A DNA stretch of 64,000 bases, from contig JAPLAU010000008.1 in the NCBI GenBank assembly GCA_026393115.1, positions 124,001 to 188,000 on the forward strand. Reading direction: 5' to 3'. Below the pieces are notes generated by a model, which worked only from the letters and a program-made list of their open reading frames with translations, made no database searches and was not told the DNA's origin. Both the position numbers and the translations under genes were made by a program. Of this stretch, positions 39,136 through 47,500 are shown in pieces; the first letter of the stretch is position 1, and every line of letters starts with the position of its first letter. The stretch is from Actinomycetota bacterium. GTDB taxonomy: Bacteria; Actinomycetota; Actinomycetes; S36-B12; CAIYMF01.

Positions 39136-40563
39136 ATGGCAAAGGTAGGCAAGTGGATTCTTGTCGTCGTCGCAGTGGCCATGGGCCTCGTCGTTGCGTT
39201 GGTGGTGGTCGCATTCAGCTACTTGCTGTACGTGCGCATTCCCCAGAACGCGGCGGGCATGGCGGCCAAGAGCGTCTGCTCGGCGCACTTCGTGGCCGGA
39301 CGTCCGCAAGATGCGCAAACCTTGATGGAACAAGACGTGCTGCCGGCAAGCCCGGCACTTAGCCTCATTTCCACCTCGATCAATGAGGAAGAGAAGACGG
39401 TCACCTCACGTTTCCTCTACGTGGTGCGCCGACAAGCGTCGTTACTCAACCAACGTGGATGTGTTCTCGATGCGCCTGCCCAACCTGGCGCAGTTGCCTA
39501 CACCCCCGCACCGCCGAAGCCCGGTCAGTGGCCCGCGGGCGATGAGGTGGCACCTCAGCTACAGCGCGTCGACGCTACGAAACTGAAGCAAGTGGTCGAC
39601 AACGCATTCGTCGGTGAAGGCGATCCGGAAAAGGCCAACGCGCGCGCGGTCGCGGTTGTGCAGGGCGGCCAGTTGCTCGTCTCACGCGAGGGCAAAGACT
39701 TCGCGCCAAACACGGCGCTGCATGGCTGGTCAATGACCAAGACGGTGGGCGCGATGCTGTTCTATAAGCGTGCTGCCGAAGTCGGCCTCGACATCAACAC
39801 TCCGGTGGTCAACGCATTCAAACCGAACCGCGAGCCGTCATGGGTCGCGCAGTGGCGCGCCGATGAGCGCGCCAAAATCACCGTCGCCGACCTGCTCTAC
39901 ATGCGTGACGGACTGCAGAACGAGGAGAGTTACAGCGTCACCGGAGCTGTCGTGCAGATGCTCTATGGCGAGCCCGACATGGCAGCGTGGGCTGCCGGCA
40001 TGCCTGCTCAATACCCTGCAGGAACTCACTGGCAGTACCTCAGTGCCACCGCCAACCTCCTCGCCGAAGTCACCAAAGGTCAGTTCGATTCCGACGAGGA
40101 GTACTGGGCGTATTCCAAGACCGCATTGTTCGATCCAATCGGCGTCACGACTGCCACGCTCGAGACCGACACTTCGGGCACGTGGGTTAACTCGTCGTAT
40201 CTGTGGACCAGTTCGCTCGACTGGGCGCGCCTCGGGCAGTTGATGATGCACGACGGTGGCTGGAACGGAAAGCAGGTGCTTCCGGCCGGCTGGTTGAAGG
40301 TCGCCACGACTCCGGCGGTTTCAGAATGTGAAGGTCATGGGTACGGCGCGCAGACTTGGTTGTACGGCGAGAAGAATGGCGGATCGTGCAGCGCGTACCC
40401 GGGAGTTCCGGCAGACACGATTGCGATGGAGGGCCATTGGGGCCAAGACGTCGTGATGATTCCGTCGCGCGATGCAGTCATCGTGCGACTCGGTTGGACT
40501 TTCAACAATGGTCAGTTCGACGACTGCCAATTCATCAGCGATGTGGTCGCAACGTTGAAGTAG
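39136..40563 (+). CDS. Membrane-anchored serine hydrolase (class C beta-lactamase/6-aminohexanoate hydrolase fold)
   Basis: 475 residues. An N-terminal membrane anchor (VVVAVAMGLVVALVVVAFSY) puts the catalytic part outside. The catalytic SxxK is in GWSMTKTVGAM, the tyrosine motif in HWQYLSATANLL (YxS), and the third motif region near GHWGQDVVMIPSRD. RDGLQNEESY is typical of the 6-aminohexanoate-dimer hydrolase-like branch. It probably acts on an amide or ester in the cell wall or medium; substrate unknown. Leaderless start at 39136. Confidence 0.85.
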   Translation: MAKVGKWILVVVAVAMGLVVALVVVAFSYLLYVRIPQNAAGMAAKSVCSAHFVAGRPQDAQTLMEQDVLPASPALSLISTSINEEEKTVTSRFLYVVRRQASLLNQRGCVLDAPAQPGAVAYTPAPPKPGQWPAGDEVAPQLQRVDATKLKQVVDNAFVGEGDPEKANARAVAVVQGGQLLVSREGKDFAPNTALHGWSMTKTVGAMLFYKRAAEVGLDINTPVVNAFKPNREPSWVAQWRADERAKITVADLLYMRDGLQNEESYSVTGAVVQMLYGEPDMAAWAAGMPAQYPAGTHWQYLSATANLLAEVTKGQFDSDEEYWAYSKTALFDPIGVTTATLETDTSGTWVNSSYLWTSSLDWARLGQLMMHDGGWNGKQVLPAGWLKVATTPAVSECEGHGYGAQTWLYGEKNGGSCSAYPGVPADTIAMEGHWGQDVVMIPSRDAVIVRLGWTFNNGQFDDCQFISDVVATLK

Positions 40564-40604
40564 GTGGCTGTGGATAGCCCGCCGGCCGAGTAGCGATTTC
40601 GAGG

Positions 40605-40630
40605 TAACGTCGCATCTCGACACGGGGGTG
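40605..40630 (+). promoter_or_regulatory. -10 and RBS of the HicA-like gene
   Basis: TAACGT at 40605-40610 is a good -10, with GGGGG at about 40624-40628 as RBS before ATG 40633. Confidence 0.4.
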
Positions 40631-40632
40631 CC

Positions 40633-40890
40633 ATGCCTGACTTCTTGGATTCGCATTCACGGTGGCCGAAACATCCACTGAAGGAGTGGAATCAGACGCT
40701 TGAACTTGCTCGCAGTCTCGGCTGGTACTTCCGTAAGACCAGTGACCATGCGTTTGGCCACCTCTATTGCCGCACCGGGGTTCCGAAGGGCGGAGCCGTG
40801 TGTGACATCACCATTTTCCCCTCAGGTAGAGGAGGTGAATCTGCGGCTCGCTTTGCTCGCCGGGCTATCCCGTTGCCCGCACGGACCTGA
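40633..40890 (+). CDS. HicA-like toxin candidate, possibly frameshifted at the C-terminus
   Basis: 85 residues. RWPKHPLKEWNQTLELARSLGW...TSDHAFGHLYC resembles small HicA-like proteins with a conserved H-x-fG-x-x-C core, followed by CDITIFPSGRGGESAARFARRAI. After this the frame gives PLPART, but removing one C from the CCC at 40869-40871 gives AIRCPHGPD ending at TAA 40892-40894, the usual RCPHG-type end of such proteins. So a 1-base insertion (real or a sequencing error) is likely. The gene downstream has an HTH and may be its antitoxin. Confidence 0.55.
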   Translation: MPDFLDSHSRWPKHPLKEWNQTLELARSLGWYFRKTSDHAFGHLYCRTGVPKGGAVCDITIFPSGRGGESAARFARRAIPLPART

Positions 40891-40892
40891 CT

Positions 40893-40930
40893 AACATATG
40901 TTGGCATATGACAACACATTCAGATAGCGT
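40893..40930 (+). promoter_or_regulatory. Promoter and operator before the HTH gene
   Basis: TTGGCA (40901-40906) and TAGCGT (40925-40930) are -35/-10 boxes with an 18-bp spacer. The palindrome AACATATGTT (40893-40902) overlaps the -35, and CATATG recurs 10 bp later (40905-40910), one helical turn apart. This fits binding by the HTH protein encoded downstream (autoregulation). Confidence 0.55.
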
Positions 40931-40953
40931 TGCGTACCAAGGAAGGAAACGCT

Positions 40954-41463
40954 GTGGAACTCTCAGTGGAACTTGTTGTCGACGGTGTAGATCTTGACAA
41001 CCCGACAACAGCTCGCATTGTGCGACGTCATCTCGGCGACGTGGGCTGGGCCAGCGTTGACGGCCTGCTCACGGTGGGAATCGTGAGCGATGCCACTGAC
41101 GCTGTCGCGTTAGCTCATGCGATCGCCGACCGTATCCGCGCGCATCTTCCGGACGCGGGCGCGCTGCGCTTCCACGACGATTTCGTTTCGATTCCTGAGA
41201 TCGCGTTGCGTGCGGGGGTCTCGCGCGAAGCCGTACGGCTGTGGACGTGCGGCCAGCGAGGACCTCAGGATTTCCCCACTCCGTACGCCTTTGTAGGTGT
41301 AGCCGAGCGGCGCTCTCCGATCTGGAGGTGGGCACGAGTGTCCGAGTGGCTTGATGCCCACGGTCAGCGTGGTGATGGCCTCGCCTTTCCAACCGATCGG
41401 CAAATCGCCGACGTTAATGCCCATCTCGCGCGCCCACGACGCCGCACTCTGCAGCCCGCCTGA
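40954..41463 (+). CDS. HTH protein, probable antitoxin
   Basis: 169 residues from GTG 40954 (AAGGAAGGAAA upstream). The N-terminal half is an alpha/beta part (VELVVDGVDL; RHLGDVGWASVDGLLTVGI) reminiscent of HicB-like antitoxin folds. The middle has an HTH of MerR/Xre-like type (IPEIALRAGVSREAVRLW), then FPTPYAFVG and WARVSEWLD. The operator-like CATATG repeats upstream suggest autorepression. Paired with the HicA-like gene at 40633; which is toxin and which antitoxin is inference. Confidence 0.7.
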   Translation: MELSVELVVDGVDLDNPTTARIVRRHLGDVGWASVDGLLTVGIVSDATDAVALAHAIADRIRAHLPDAGALRFHDDFVSIPEIALRAGVSREAVRLWTCGQRGPQDFPTPYAFVGVAERRSPIWRWARVSEWLDAHGQRGDGLAFPTDRQIADVNAHLARPRRRTLQPA

Positions 41464-41471
41464 CCTGCCTC

Positions 41472-41483
41472 TACCCTTGGGCC
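41472..41483 (+). promoter_or_regulatory. Leaderless -10 element of the HisC-like gene
   Basis: TACCCT at 41472-41477, six bases, ATG at 41484. Confidence 0.55.
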
Positions 41484-42557
41484 ATGGCAATCCGCATGCG
41501 CCCCGACCTGGCCAACCTTCCCGCCTACAAGGCCGGCCAGCGACCCGCCGAGCGCACTGACGGCCTCGCGACGTTCAAGATCAGTTCCAACGAAAACCCG
41601 TACCCCCCGCTTCCGAGCGTGCTCGAGGCGATCGCACGCGCAGCGCAGAACAGCCATCGCTACCCCGATCCGCTGTGCACCGACCTCATCGCCGCGCTGG
41701 CGACCCGCTTCGACGTACCGGCCGAGAACGTGGCGGTCGGAACCGGGAGCGTGGCCGTCTGCGGACAACTCAATTCCGCGACTATCACTCCCGGAAGCGA
41801 AGTCGTCTATCCGTGGCGTTCATTTGAGGCGTACCCGATCTGGACTTCCATCGCGCACGGAGTCAGCGTGCAGGTTCCGCTCACTGCCGACTGGGCCGTC
41901 GACCTCGACGCGATGGCCGACGCGGTTACCGACCGAACGAGCTTGGTGTTCGTGTGCACGCCGAACAATCCCACCGGTCCGGCTGTGAAGCACGCCGATC
42001 TCGTGCGCTTCATCGACCGCATTCCAGCCCACGTTCCGGTGGTCATCGACGAGGCCTACGTCGAGTTCGCGCGCGACCCGGAAATTGCCGACGGACTCGC
42101 ACTACACCGCGAGCGTCCGAACGTCGCGGTGCTGCGCACCTTCAGCAAGGCCTACGGTCTGGCCGCACTGCGCGTCGGCTTCGTCATCGCTCCGCCCGAA
42201 CTTGCCGACTATGTGCGCCGCACGGCCACACCCTTCGGTGTCAGCACGATCGCGCAAGAGGCCGCGATCGCCTCACTCAACGACGAGGCCGAACTCTTCG
42301 CGCGCGTTGATGCGCTCGTCGAGGAGCGCCGCCGCGTCGAGCGCGCGCTTCGCGAGCAGGGGTGGCACCTTCCGACGTCCGAGGCCAACTTCATCTGGCT
42401 GCCGCTCGACGACACTCAGGGGTTCGCTGCCCACGCGGAGACCTTCGGACTCACCGTGCGTCCGTTCCCGGAAGGCGTGCGCATCACTATCGCCGAGACC
42501 GAGGCCAATGACCGCTTCATCGAGGTCTGCGCCGCCTGGCAGGCGCTCACTTCCTGA
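41484..42557 (+). CDS. HisC-like aminotransferase (histidinol-phosphate or aromatic)
   Basis: 357 residues, class II PLP aminotransferase. FKISSNENPYPPLPSV, NNPTGPAVKHADL, VIDEAYVEFA, and the PLP lysine in RTFSKAYGLAALRVG are present. In actinomycetes this branch includes both HisC and the phenylalanine aminotransferase Pat; no his genes are nearby, so Pat is at least as likely. Leaderless start. Confidence 0.88.
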   Translation: MAIRMRPDLANLPAYKAGQRPAERTDGLATFKISSNENPYPPLPSVLEAIARAAQNSHRYPDPLCTDLIAALATRFDVPAENVAVGTGSVAVCGQLNSATITPGSEVVYPWRSFEAYPIWTSIAHGVSVQVPLTADWAVDLDAMADAVTDRTSLVFVCTPNNPTGPAVKHADLVRFIDRIPAHVPVVIDEAYVEFARDPEIADGLALHRERPNVAVLRTFSKAYGLAALRVGFVIAPPELADYVRRTATPFGVSTIAQEAAIASLNDEAELFARVDALVEERRRVERALREQGWHLPTSEANFIWLPLDDTQGFAAHAETFGLTVRPFPEGVRITIAETEANDRFIEVCAAWQALTS

Positions 42558-42577
42558 TTCTTTGCACGGAACGGCCG

Positions 42578-42624
42578 TTCTCTGGGCAAATCGGTGCGGA
42601 ATGTGAATCGTTTTGCCCAGAGAA
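42578..42624. repeat. Flanking inverted-repeat element, copy 1
   Basis: TTCTCTGGGCAAA (42578-42590) and TTTGCCCAGAGAA (42612-42624) are a perfect 13-bp inverted repeat. The inner sequence TCGGTGC...TGAATCG is shared with copy 2 at 43654. It follows the HisC-like gene and could also end its transcript. Confidence 0.75.
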
Positions 42625-42625
42625 T

Positions 42626-42669
42626 GCAGCCATTCCGCAGCACTCACGCAGCCATTCCGCAGCACTCAC
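42626..42669. repeat. Two tandem 22-bp repeats
   Basis: The unit begins GCAGCCATTCCGCAGC and is present twice head to tail (42626-42647, 42648-42669) followed by GCAGCC. It overlaps the last codons of the DUF559 gene. Confidence 0.7.
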
Positions 42670-43586
42670 GCAGCCACTTGACGTCGACGCAACGCCACGG
42701 CCGCTCGGATCTCGGCCACGACGACGTCAGGTTCGTCGCGCAGCCGCTGCCAGGTAAACCGGAGTACCAGCCAGCCACGATTCACGATGAGGTTTTGCCG
42801 CACTCGATCTCGTTCGAAGTCGTCTCGAGTTGAGTGAAAAGCGTGTCCGTCGATTTCAATGCAGAGGGCGAGTTCGGGAAGCGCGAAGTCAAGCTCGGCG
42901 AGTACCTGTCCGCGTGCGTCGTAGAGCGGATAGTTGGCAACCCATCCCCGGATTCGCGATCGCTTGAGTAATGGCGGAACGAGCCGCTCGGCCGCCGATC
43001 GTGTACCGCCATCGACTTGTTCGACTATCGCCGCCATCCGTTGAGCCCCATCACGTCCGCGCCCGACTCTGTCCGCGATGAGCGGCGACATGTTTCCCGG
43101 AACGAACACCCGGTGACGCACACCCAGATCAACCAGCGCCGGTACTTCCGATTCGTTTGCCACTCGAATCAGGTCAAGCAGCGCGTCGCCGGGGAGTGCG
43201 ATGGAACCTGCCGGTCCCCGCCGCGTGCGTCGATGTATCGCATCGCGTAGCAGCAGGATTTCGCTCACGCGTGAGTGCTGGTTAGCCGGACACCACACCA
43301 CTAACCGCTGATCGACGAGGTTCCACCCGGTGAGCCGCAGTGCGGTCGCTCCGGTGAGGACCGCTTCCGGACCCAACCTCAAACGCACCGCCCACGCATC
43401 ACGACGGTCGCTGTCCACCGGCTGACTCCCGACGACTAGACAGCCGAGATAGGAGCCCCACAACCCGGCCTCGACCCGCCGGCGTACGGCTGCGCGGTTG
43501 AAACCGAGTTCATCGGCCTGATGACGACTCACTACGCCGCTTTGTCGGGCCGCTAGTTGTGAGACGGCTGAGGTGTCGAGGCTCAT
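42666..43586 (-). CDS. AbiEi-like/DUF559 protein (winged helix plus Vsr-like nuclease domain)
   Basis: 306 residues from ATG 43586. The N-terminus (VSQLAARQSGVVSRHQADELG...VRRRVEAGLW) is the AbiEi-type winged-helix part. The C-terminal DUF559/Vsr-like domain shows LAELDFALPELALCIEIDGHAFH, DRVRQNLIVNRGWLVLRFTW, with likely catalytic Glu/Asp residues. Such genes are frequent singletons in actinobacterial genomes; the role may be DNA repair or defence. The start follows CACGAT by 6 nt (minus strand). Both sides carry the same inverted-repeat element, so it looks like a cassette. Confidence 0.82.
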   Translation of the reverse strand: MSLDTSAVSQLAARQSGVVSRHQADELGFNRAAVRRRVEAGLWGSYLGCLVVGSQPVDSDRRDAWAVRLRLGPEAVLTGATALRLTGWNLVDQRLVVWCPANQHSRVSEILLLRDAIHRRTRRGPAGSIALPGDALLDLIRVANESEVPALVDLGVRHRVFVPGNMSPLIADRVGRGRDGAQRMAAIVEQVDGGTRSAAERLVPPLLKRSRIRGWVANYPLYDARGQVLAELDFALPELALCIEIDGHAFHSTRDDFERDRVRQNLIVNRGWLVLRFTWQRLRDEPDVVVAEIRAAVALRRRQVAA

Positions 43587-43598
43587 GCCGCCATCGTG
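43587..43598 (-). promoter_or_regulatory. Leaderless -10 element of the AbiEi/DUF559 gene
   Basis: Minus-strand CACGAT, six bases (ggcggc), ATG. It picks 43586 over the upstream in-frame start at 43664. Confidence 0.4.
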
Positions 43599-43653
43599 AT
43601 CGAAACTGGCGGCGCGCGCCGTGGCCATCCACAGCGCTGTCGGTTTTTCGCAA

Positions 43654-43698
43654 TCTCTGGGCAAATCGGTGCAGATTATGAATCGTTTTGCCCAGAGA
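43654..43698. repeat. Flanking inverted-repeat element, copy 2
   Basis: TCTCTGGGCAAA (43654-43665) and TTTGCCCAGAGA (43687-43698), with nearly the same inner sequence as copy 1 at 42578 (TCGGTGCAGATTATGAATCG). The two copies are in direct orientation and bracket the DUF559 gene. Confidence 0.75.
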
Positions 43699-43707
43699 AT
43701 GGGAGAA

Positions 43708-44631
43708 CTACTCGCGCTCGACCTTCATTCGCGCACCCGATCGCTCGCCTGTCATGACCAGCGCGACTCCGGCGAGCGTCAACGCACCCCCGAGCACCAG
43801 CGACAGCGTGATCGGTTGCTGCAACACGACCCACCCTAAGAACAGCGCCACCACCGGGTTCACATACGCGTTCGTCGTGGCCAGCGACAACGGCACGTGC
43901 GTGATGAGCCACGTGAACGCGGTAAACCCGACGACTCCCGCGGTCATCAGGTACGCAATCGCCACCCACGAGCGGGTACTGATCACCGCAAGGTCGACGT
44001 TTTCGTGCAGTAACCGCGACCACAGGAAGAAGAAGACTCCGCCGAACGTCATCTCGTATGCGACGAGTACCAAGGGGTCGCGTGGGAGAGACAGTTTGGG
44101 AGCCATGAACGATCCGAGGGTCCAGATCAGCGCACCAACCAGAATGAGGATTGACCAGGTAATGCGTTCGGTCGACATATCCTCGCCGGTTGGCCGCAGC
44201 AACATCACGAGGCCGAACAGTCCAACGGCGACTCCCATCCACGTGAATGCATGTGGCCGGTCGCCGGTGACCGTGCGAATCAGGACTGCCCACATCGGTC
44301 CGGTCGCCACCAACAGGGCGGCCACTCCAATGGGAACGTACCGCTCGCCCAACGAGACCGAACCGATTCCTACGGTGAGCATCACCAATCCCAGGCACGC
44401 CGCCGACACAGCCTCGCGCCGCGGCACTTTGAGCACGCGCGGACCCTTGAAAATCACTAGCGCCAGTGTCAACAACACACCCGAACCGGTGACTCGCACG
44501 CCCATCGCCCACAGCGGCTGGGCGGTCTCGATCGCCACCGCGATTCCGAGATAGGTCGACCCCCAGATGACGTACACGAGCCCCAGGTTGGTACCCACCA
44601 GCGCTCGAGTCGGCGCAGGTCTGGAGGTCAC
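43708..44631 (-). CDS. EamA/DMT-family transporter
   Basis: 307 residues, GTG start with GGAGGG upstream. Ten hydrophobic segments in two EamA halves: the first opens LVYVIWGSTYLGIAVAI, the second WSILILVGALIWTLGSF. TNAYVNPVVALFLGW is the usual end of the second half. YedA/RhaT-like exporters of metabolites or drugs act in the inner membrane. Substrate unknown. Confidence 0.88.
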   Translation of the reverse strand: MTSRPAPTRALVGTNLGLVYVIWGSTYLGIAVAIETAQPLWAMGVRVTGSGVLLTLALVIFKGPRVLKVPRREAVSAACLGLVMLTVGIGSVSLGERYVPIGVAALLVATGPMWAVLIRTVTGDRPHAFTWMGVAVGLFGLVMLLRPTGEDMSTERITWSILILVGALIWTLGSFMAPKLSLPRDPLVLVAYEMTFGGVFFFLWSRLLHENVDLAVISTRSWVAIAYLMTAGVVGFTAFTWLITHVPLSLATTNAYVNPVVALFLGWVVLQQPITLSLVLGGALTLAGVALVMTGERSGARMKVERE

Positions 44632-44652
44632 GTGGTTAACCCTCCCACGCAG

Positions 44653-44710
44653 GGGTCCAGACCCTGTGGACGGTATGTCAAGGTCATGTGAAGGTCAGGA
44701 CCAAGGTCCC
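44653..44710 (+). promoter_or_regulatory. Operator-like cluster upstream of cydA
   Basis: Two palindromes of the same 5-2-5 geometry, GGGTCCAGACCC (44653-44664) and GGACCAAGGTCC (44698-44709), and three direct AAGGTC repeats at 44680, 44691 and 44703 (11 and 12 bp apart). They are partly like DosR half-sites (GGGAC/GTCCC) but not a full match. Probably sites for redox or oxygen control of the bd oxidase; the DevR-like regulator at 52536 is a candidate. Confidence 0.45.
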
Positions 44711-44814
44711 CTCGGTCAGGGACGCATGCGTACGGTTATCGGCCTGATGCACTGGAAAACTGAGGCGTGAGTCCGTCTGCGGGCACACACAAGTTTCGAC
44801 CTCAGGAGATGATG

Positions 44815-46218
44815 ATGGGCAATCTGGACCTGGCCCGCTGGCAGTTCGGCATCACGACTGTTTACCACTTCCTCTTCGTCCCCATCACGATCGGACTGTC
44901 GTTCCTGGTGGCGGGTATGCAGACGGCGTGGGTGCGCACCGATAACCCCAAGTGGCTTCAGGCCACGAAGTTCTTCGGGAAACTCTTCCTGATCAACTTC
45001 GCGATGGGTGTGGTGACGGGCATCGTGCAGGAGTTCCAGTTTGGTATGAACTGGAGCGATTACTCACGATTCGTTGGCGATATCTTCGGCGCCCCCCTTG
45101 CGATTGAGGCGCTGCTCACTTTCTTCCTTGAGTCGACCTTCCTCGGTCTATGGATCTTTGGCTGGGACCGATTGCCAAAGAAACTGCACTTGGCCACGAT
45201 CTGGGCGGCCGCAATCGGAACCGCCATGTCTGCCTACATGATTTTGGCGGCCAACGCCTTCATGCAGCACCCCGTGGGCTACGTGTACAACCCCGCAACC
45301 AAGCGCGCCGAACTCGTTGACTTCTTCGCAATGCTCTTCCAGAACACGGCGATTATCGCGTGGGTTCACACGGTGTCGTCCGCCTTCCTCGTGGCCGGTG
45401 CGCTGGTCTGCGGAATTAGTGCCTGGTTGCTGATGAAGGGCAGGGCCCGCGAGATGGCGTCCTCCACCGTCACGATGGGCGCCATTGTGGCGATCGTCGC
45501 CGGTGTGTTCGTCGGAATCAGTGGCGACGCCGACGCGAAAATCATGGTCGTGCAGCAGCCGATGAAGATGGCGGCAGCTGAAGCACTTTACGAGACGGCA
45601 GCACCCGCACCCTTCTCTCTGTTCACGATTGGCACGCTTGACGGCTCGCAGCCGCTGCTCAGCGTCGATATCCCAGGTGCACTCAGCTTCCTCGCCTGCG
45701 GCAACTTCACCTGCGAGGTTCAGGGAATCAACAACCTGCAGGCGCAGTACGAGCAGACGTACGGCCCTGGCTGGTACACGCCCAACATCCCGATCACGTA
45801 CTGGGGATTCCGCCTGATGATCGGTCTGGGCATGATCGCGGTGCTCTTCGGAATGTGGGCGCTGTGGGCAACTCGTCGAGAACGCGTTCCTACCAACAAG
45901 TGGTTCTTGCGCTCTGCGATTGTGATGCCGTTCCTTCCCTTGCTCGGAATGAGCGCCGGCTGGATCTTCACCGAAATGGGCCGTCAACCGTGGATCGTCT
46001 TCGGTCTGATGAAGACGGCCGACGGTGTGTCTCCAGGTGTTGGCGTCGCGGAGGTCATCACCTCGCTCGTCGTGTTCGCTCTGCTCTACGGAGCACTCGC
46101 GGTAGTTGAGTTCGGACTACTGCTTCGCACCATCAGGCAGGGACCACCTGAAGACCTGCCGACCGACCCGTACGAACGGTCGGACGATCAGGACCAACCC
46201 CTTACGTTCGCGTACTGA
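44815..46218 (+). CDS. cydA: Cytochrome bd ubiquinol oxidase subunit I
   Basis: 467 residues from ATG 44815, set by CAGGAG at 44803-44808; ATG triplets at 44809 and 44812 are too close to it. LARWQFGITTVYHFLFVPITIG holds the conserved haem b595-type histidine. NFAMGVVTGIVQEFQFGMNW, EAILTF-like EALLTFFLES and GRQPW (TEMGRQPWIV) are CydA hallmarks. The Q-loop is of the short type seen in Gram-positive bacteria. It oxidises menaquinol and reduces O2 to water with high affinity, in the cytoplasmic membrane. First gene of cydAB, then cydDC. Confidence 0.95.
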   Translation: MGNLDLARWQFGITTVYHFLFVPITIGLSFLVAGMQTAWVRTDNPKWLQATKFFGKLFLINFAMGVVTGIVQEFQFGMNWSDYSRFVGDIFGAPLAIEALLTFFLESTFLGLWIFGWDRLPKKLHLATIWAAAIGTAMSAYMILAANAFMQHPVGYVYNPATKRAELVDFFAMLFQNTAIIAWVHTVSSAFLVAGALVCGISAWLLMKGRAREMASSTVTMGAIVAIVAGVFVGISGDADAKIMVVQQPMKMAAAEALYETAAPAPFSLFTIGTLDGSQPLLSVDIPGALSFLACGNFTCEVQGINNLQAQYEQTYGPGWYTPNIPITYWGFRLMIGLGMIAVLFGMWALWATRRERVPTNKWFLRSAIVMPFLPLLGMSAGWIFTEMGRQPWIVFGLMKTADGVSPGVGVAEVITSLVVFALLYGALAVVEFGLLLRTIRQGPPEDLPTDPYERSDDQDQPLTFAY

Positions 46219-46243
46219 GTAGCAGGAAGGAATCGAGACGATC

Positions 46244-47356
46244 ATGTTGTCACTACCGCCCGTCGAGGTCTCAAACCTCAAGCTGCTCTGGTTCTGCTTG
46301 ATTGCGGTGCTGTGGATCGGATACTTCGTTCTTGAAGGATTCGACTACGGCGTGGGAATCCTGCTACCCGTCATCGGTAAGACCGAAGCCGAACGTCGCG
46401 CGATGGTCACCACGCTCGGACCTGTCTGGGACGGCAACGAGGTGTGGCTACTCACCGCCGGTGGTGCCACTTTCGCGGCCTTCCCGCAGTGGTACGCAAC
46501 GCTCTTCAGCGGTTTCTACCTGCCACTACTGCTCATCCTGGTGGCACTCATCCTGCGCGGTGTGGCCTTCGAATACCGCAGTAAGCATTCCGGTGCGAAG
46601 TGGCGCCGCAATTGGGATATCGCGATCGTGGTCGGTTCGTTCCTGCCGGCCCTGCTGTGGGGTGTGGCGTTCGCGAACATCGTGCGCGGTGTCACCTTCG
46701 CGATGACTCCCATTGCTGGAATCCCCGGCCAGCCGTCGATTCCGGGTGAGAGCCCGATCTACGGTGGCACCTTCTTCGATCTGCTCAACCCCTACGCGTT
46801 GGTCGGTGGCGTTACGACGCTGCTGCTCTTCGTCACACACGGCGCGATCTTCCTGTCACTCAAGACCAACGGCACCATCCGCGAGCGCGCGCACGCGCTT
46901 GTTCCCAAGGTCGGAATTGCGGCGGCAGTCTTCGCAGTGGTCTTCCTCCTGTGGTCGCAGTTGGCTTACTCGGGCGGCAAGATGTGGACCTGGGTTCCTG
47001 TTCTGCTCGCGGCCGTGTGCTGGTTGGTCGGCCTGGGCATGGACCGGATGAAGCGTGATGGTTGGGCGTTCGTGTTCAGTGCCGTAACTCTCGGACTCGC
47101 CGTTATCGCATTGTTCGGAATGCTCTTCCCGTTCGTGATGCCCAACATTGACCGTGCGATGCCGGGACTCACCATTCCGGGTGCGTCGTCGACTCCGTAC
47201 ACTCTCACAGTCATGACGTGGGTTGCGTTGATCATGACTCCGATCGTGCTCTGCTACCAGGCATGGACCTACTGGGTCTTCCGCAAGCGACTGAGTGCAG
47301 ACATGATTCCCGACCCAGAGGTCGGATCACTAGACCATGTCAGCGTCGGGTCCTGA
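46244..47356 (+). CDS. cydB: Cytochrome bd ubiquinol oxidase subunit II
   Basis: 370 residues. ALLWIGYF-type start (VLWIGYFVLEGFDYGVGIL), then PVWDGNEVWLLTAGGATFAAFP, the CydB signature. About eight membrane segments. It forms the heterodimer with CydA. RBS AGGAAGGA lies 26 bp past the cydA stop. Followed by a strong terminator at 47383. Confidence 0.95.
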   Translation: MLSLPPVEVSNLKLLWFCLIAVLWIGYFVLEGFDYGVGILLPVIGKTEAERRAMVTTLGPVWDGNEVWLLTAGGATFAAFPQWYATLFSGFYLPLLLILVALILRGVAFEYRSKHSGAKWRRNWDIAIVVGSFLPALLWGVAFANIVRGVTFAMTPIAGIPGQPSIPGESPIYGGTFFDLLNPYALVGGVTTLLLFVTHGAIFLSLKTNGTIRERAHALVPKVGIAAAVFAVVFLLWSQLAYSGGKMWTWVPVLLAAVCWLVGLGMDRMKRDGWAFVFSAVTLGLAVIALFGMLFPFVMPNIDRAMPGLTIPGASSTPYTLTVMTWVALIMTPIVLCYQAWTYWVFRKRLSADMIPDPEVGSLDHVSVGS

Positions 47357-47382
47357 TCACTCGCCGCAGACTCGGGGGGACA

Positions 47383-47422
47383 GGGCGTCAGATCGCATCG
47401 GGGGTGAGGCGATCTGGCGCCC
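47383..47422 (+). terminator. Strong hairpin between cydB and cydD
   Basis: GGGCGTCAGATCGC (47383-47396) pairs with GCGATCTGGCGCCC (47409-47422): 14 bp with one G-U, 12-nt loop, followed by CTTCTCGT. It should end or attenuate cydAB transcription, so cydDC likely has its own promoter (TAGGGT at 47486-47491). Confidence 0.7.
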
Positions 47423-47500
47423 CTTCTCGTGTCCGGTGAGTCCGGTCGCACGTCGGAGTGCCGCGCGCCCCGTAGGTGCGGCACTTAGGGTAAGGACACG

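Noticed and set aside
42626-42669. Possible CRISPR-like repeats
   Set aside because: Only two copies and no spacer between them; no cas genes in the window.
43688-44554. 288-codon plus-strand frame over the EamA transporter
   Set aside because: Thr/Ser/Pro/Asn-rich without any motif; the minus frame has ten membrane segments and family signatures.
44653-44709. A certain DosR box
   Set aside because: Spacing (5-2-5) differs from the DosR consensus; kept only as an operator-like cluster.
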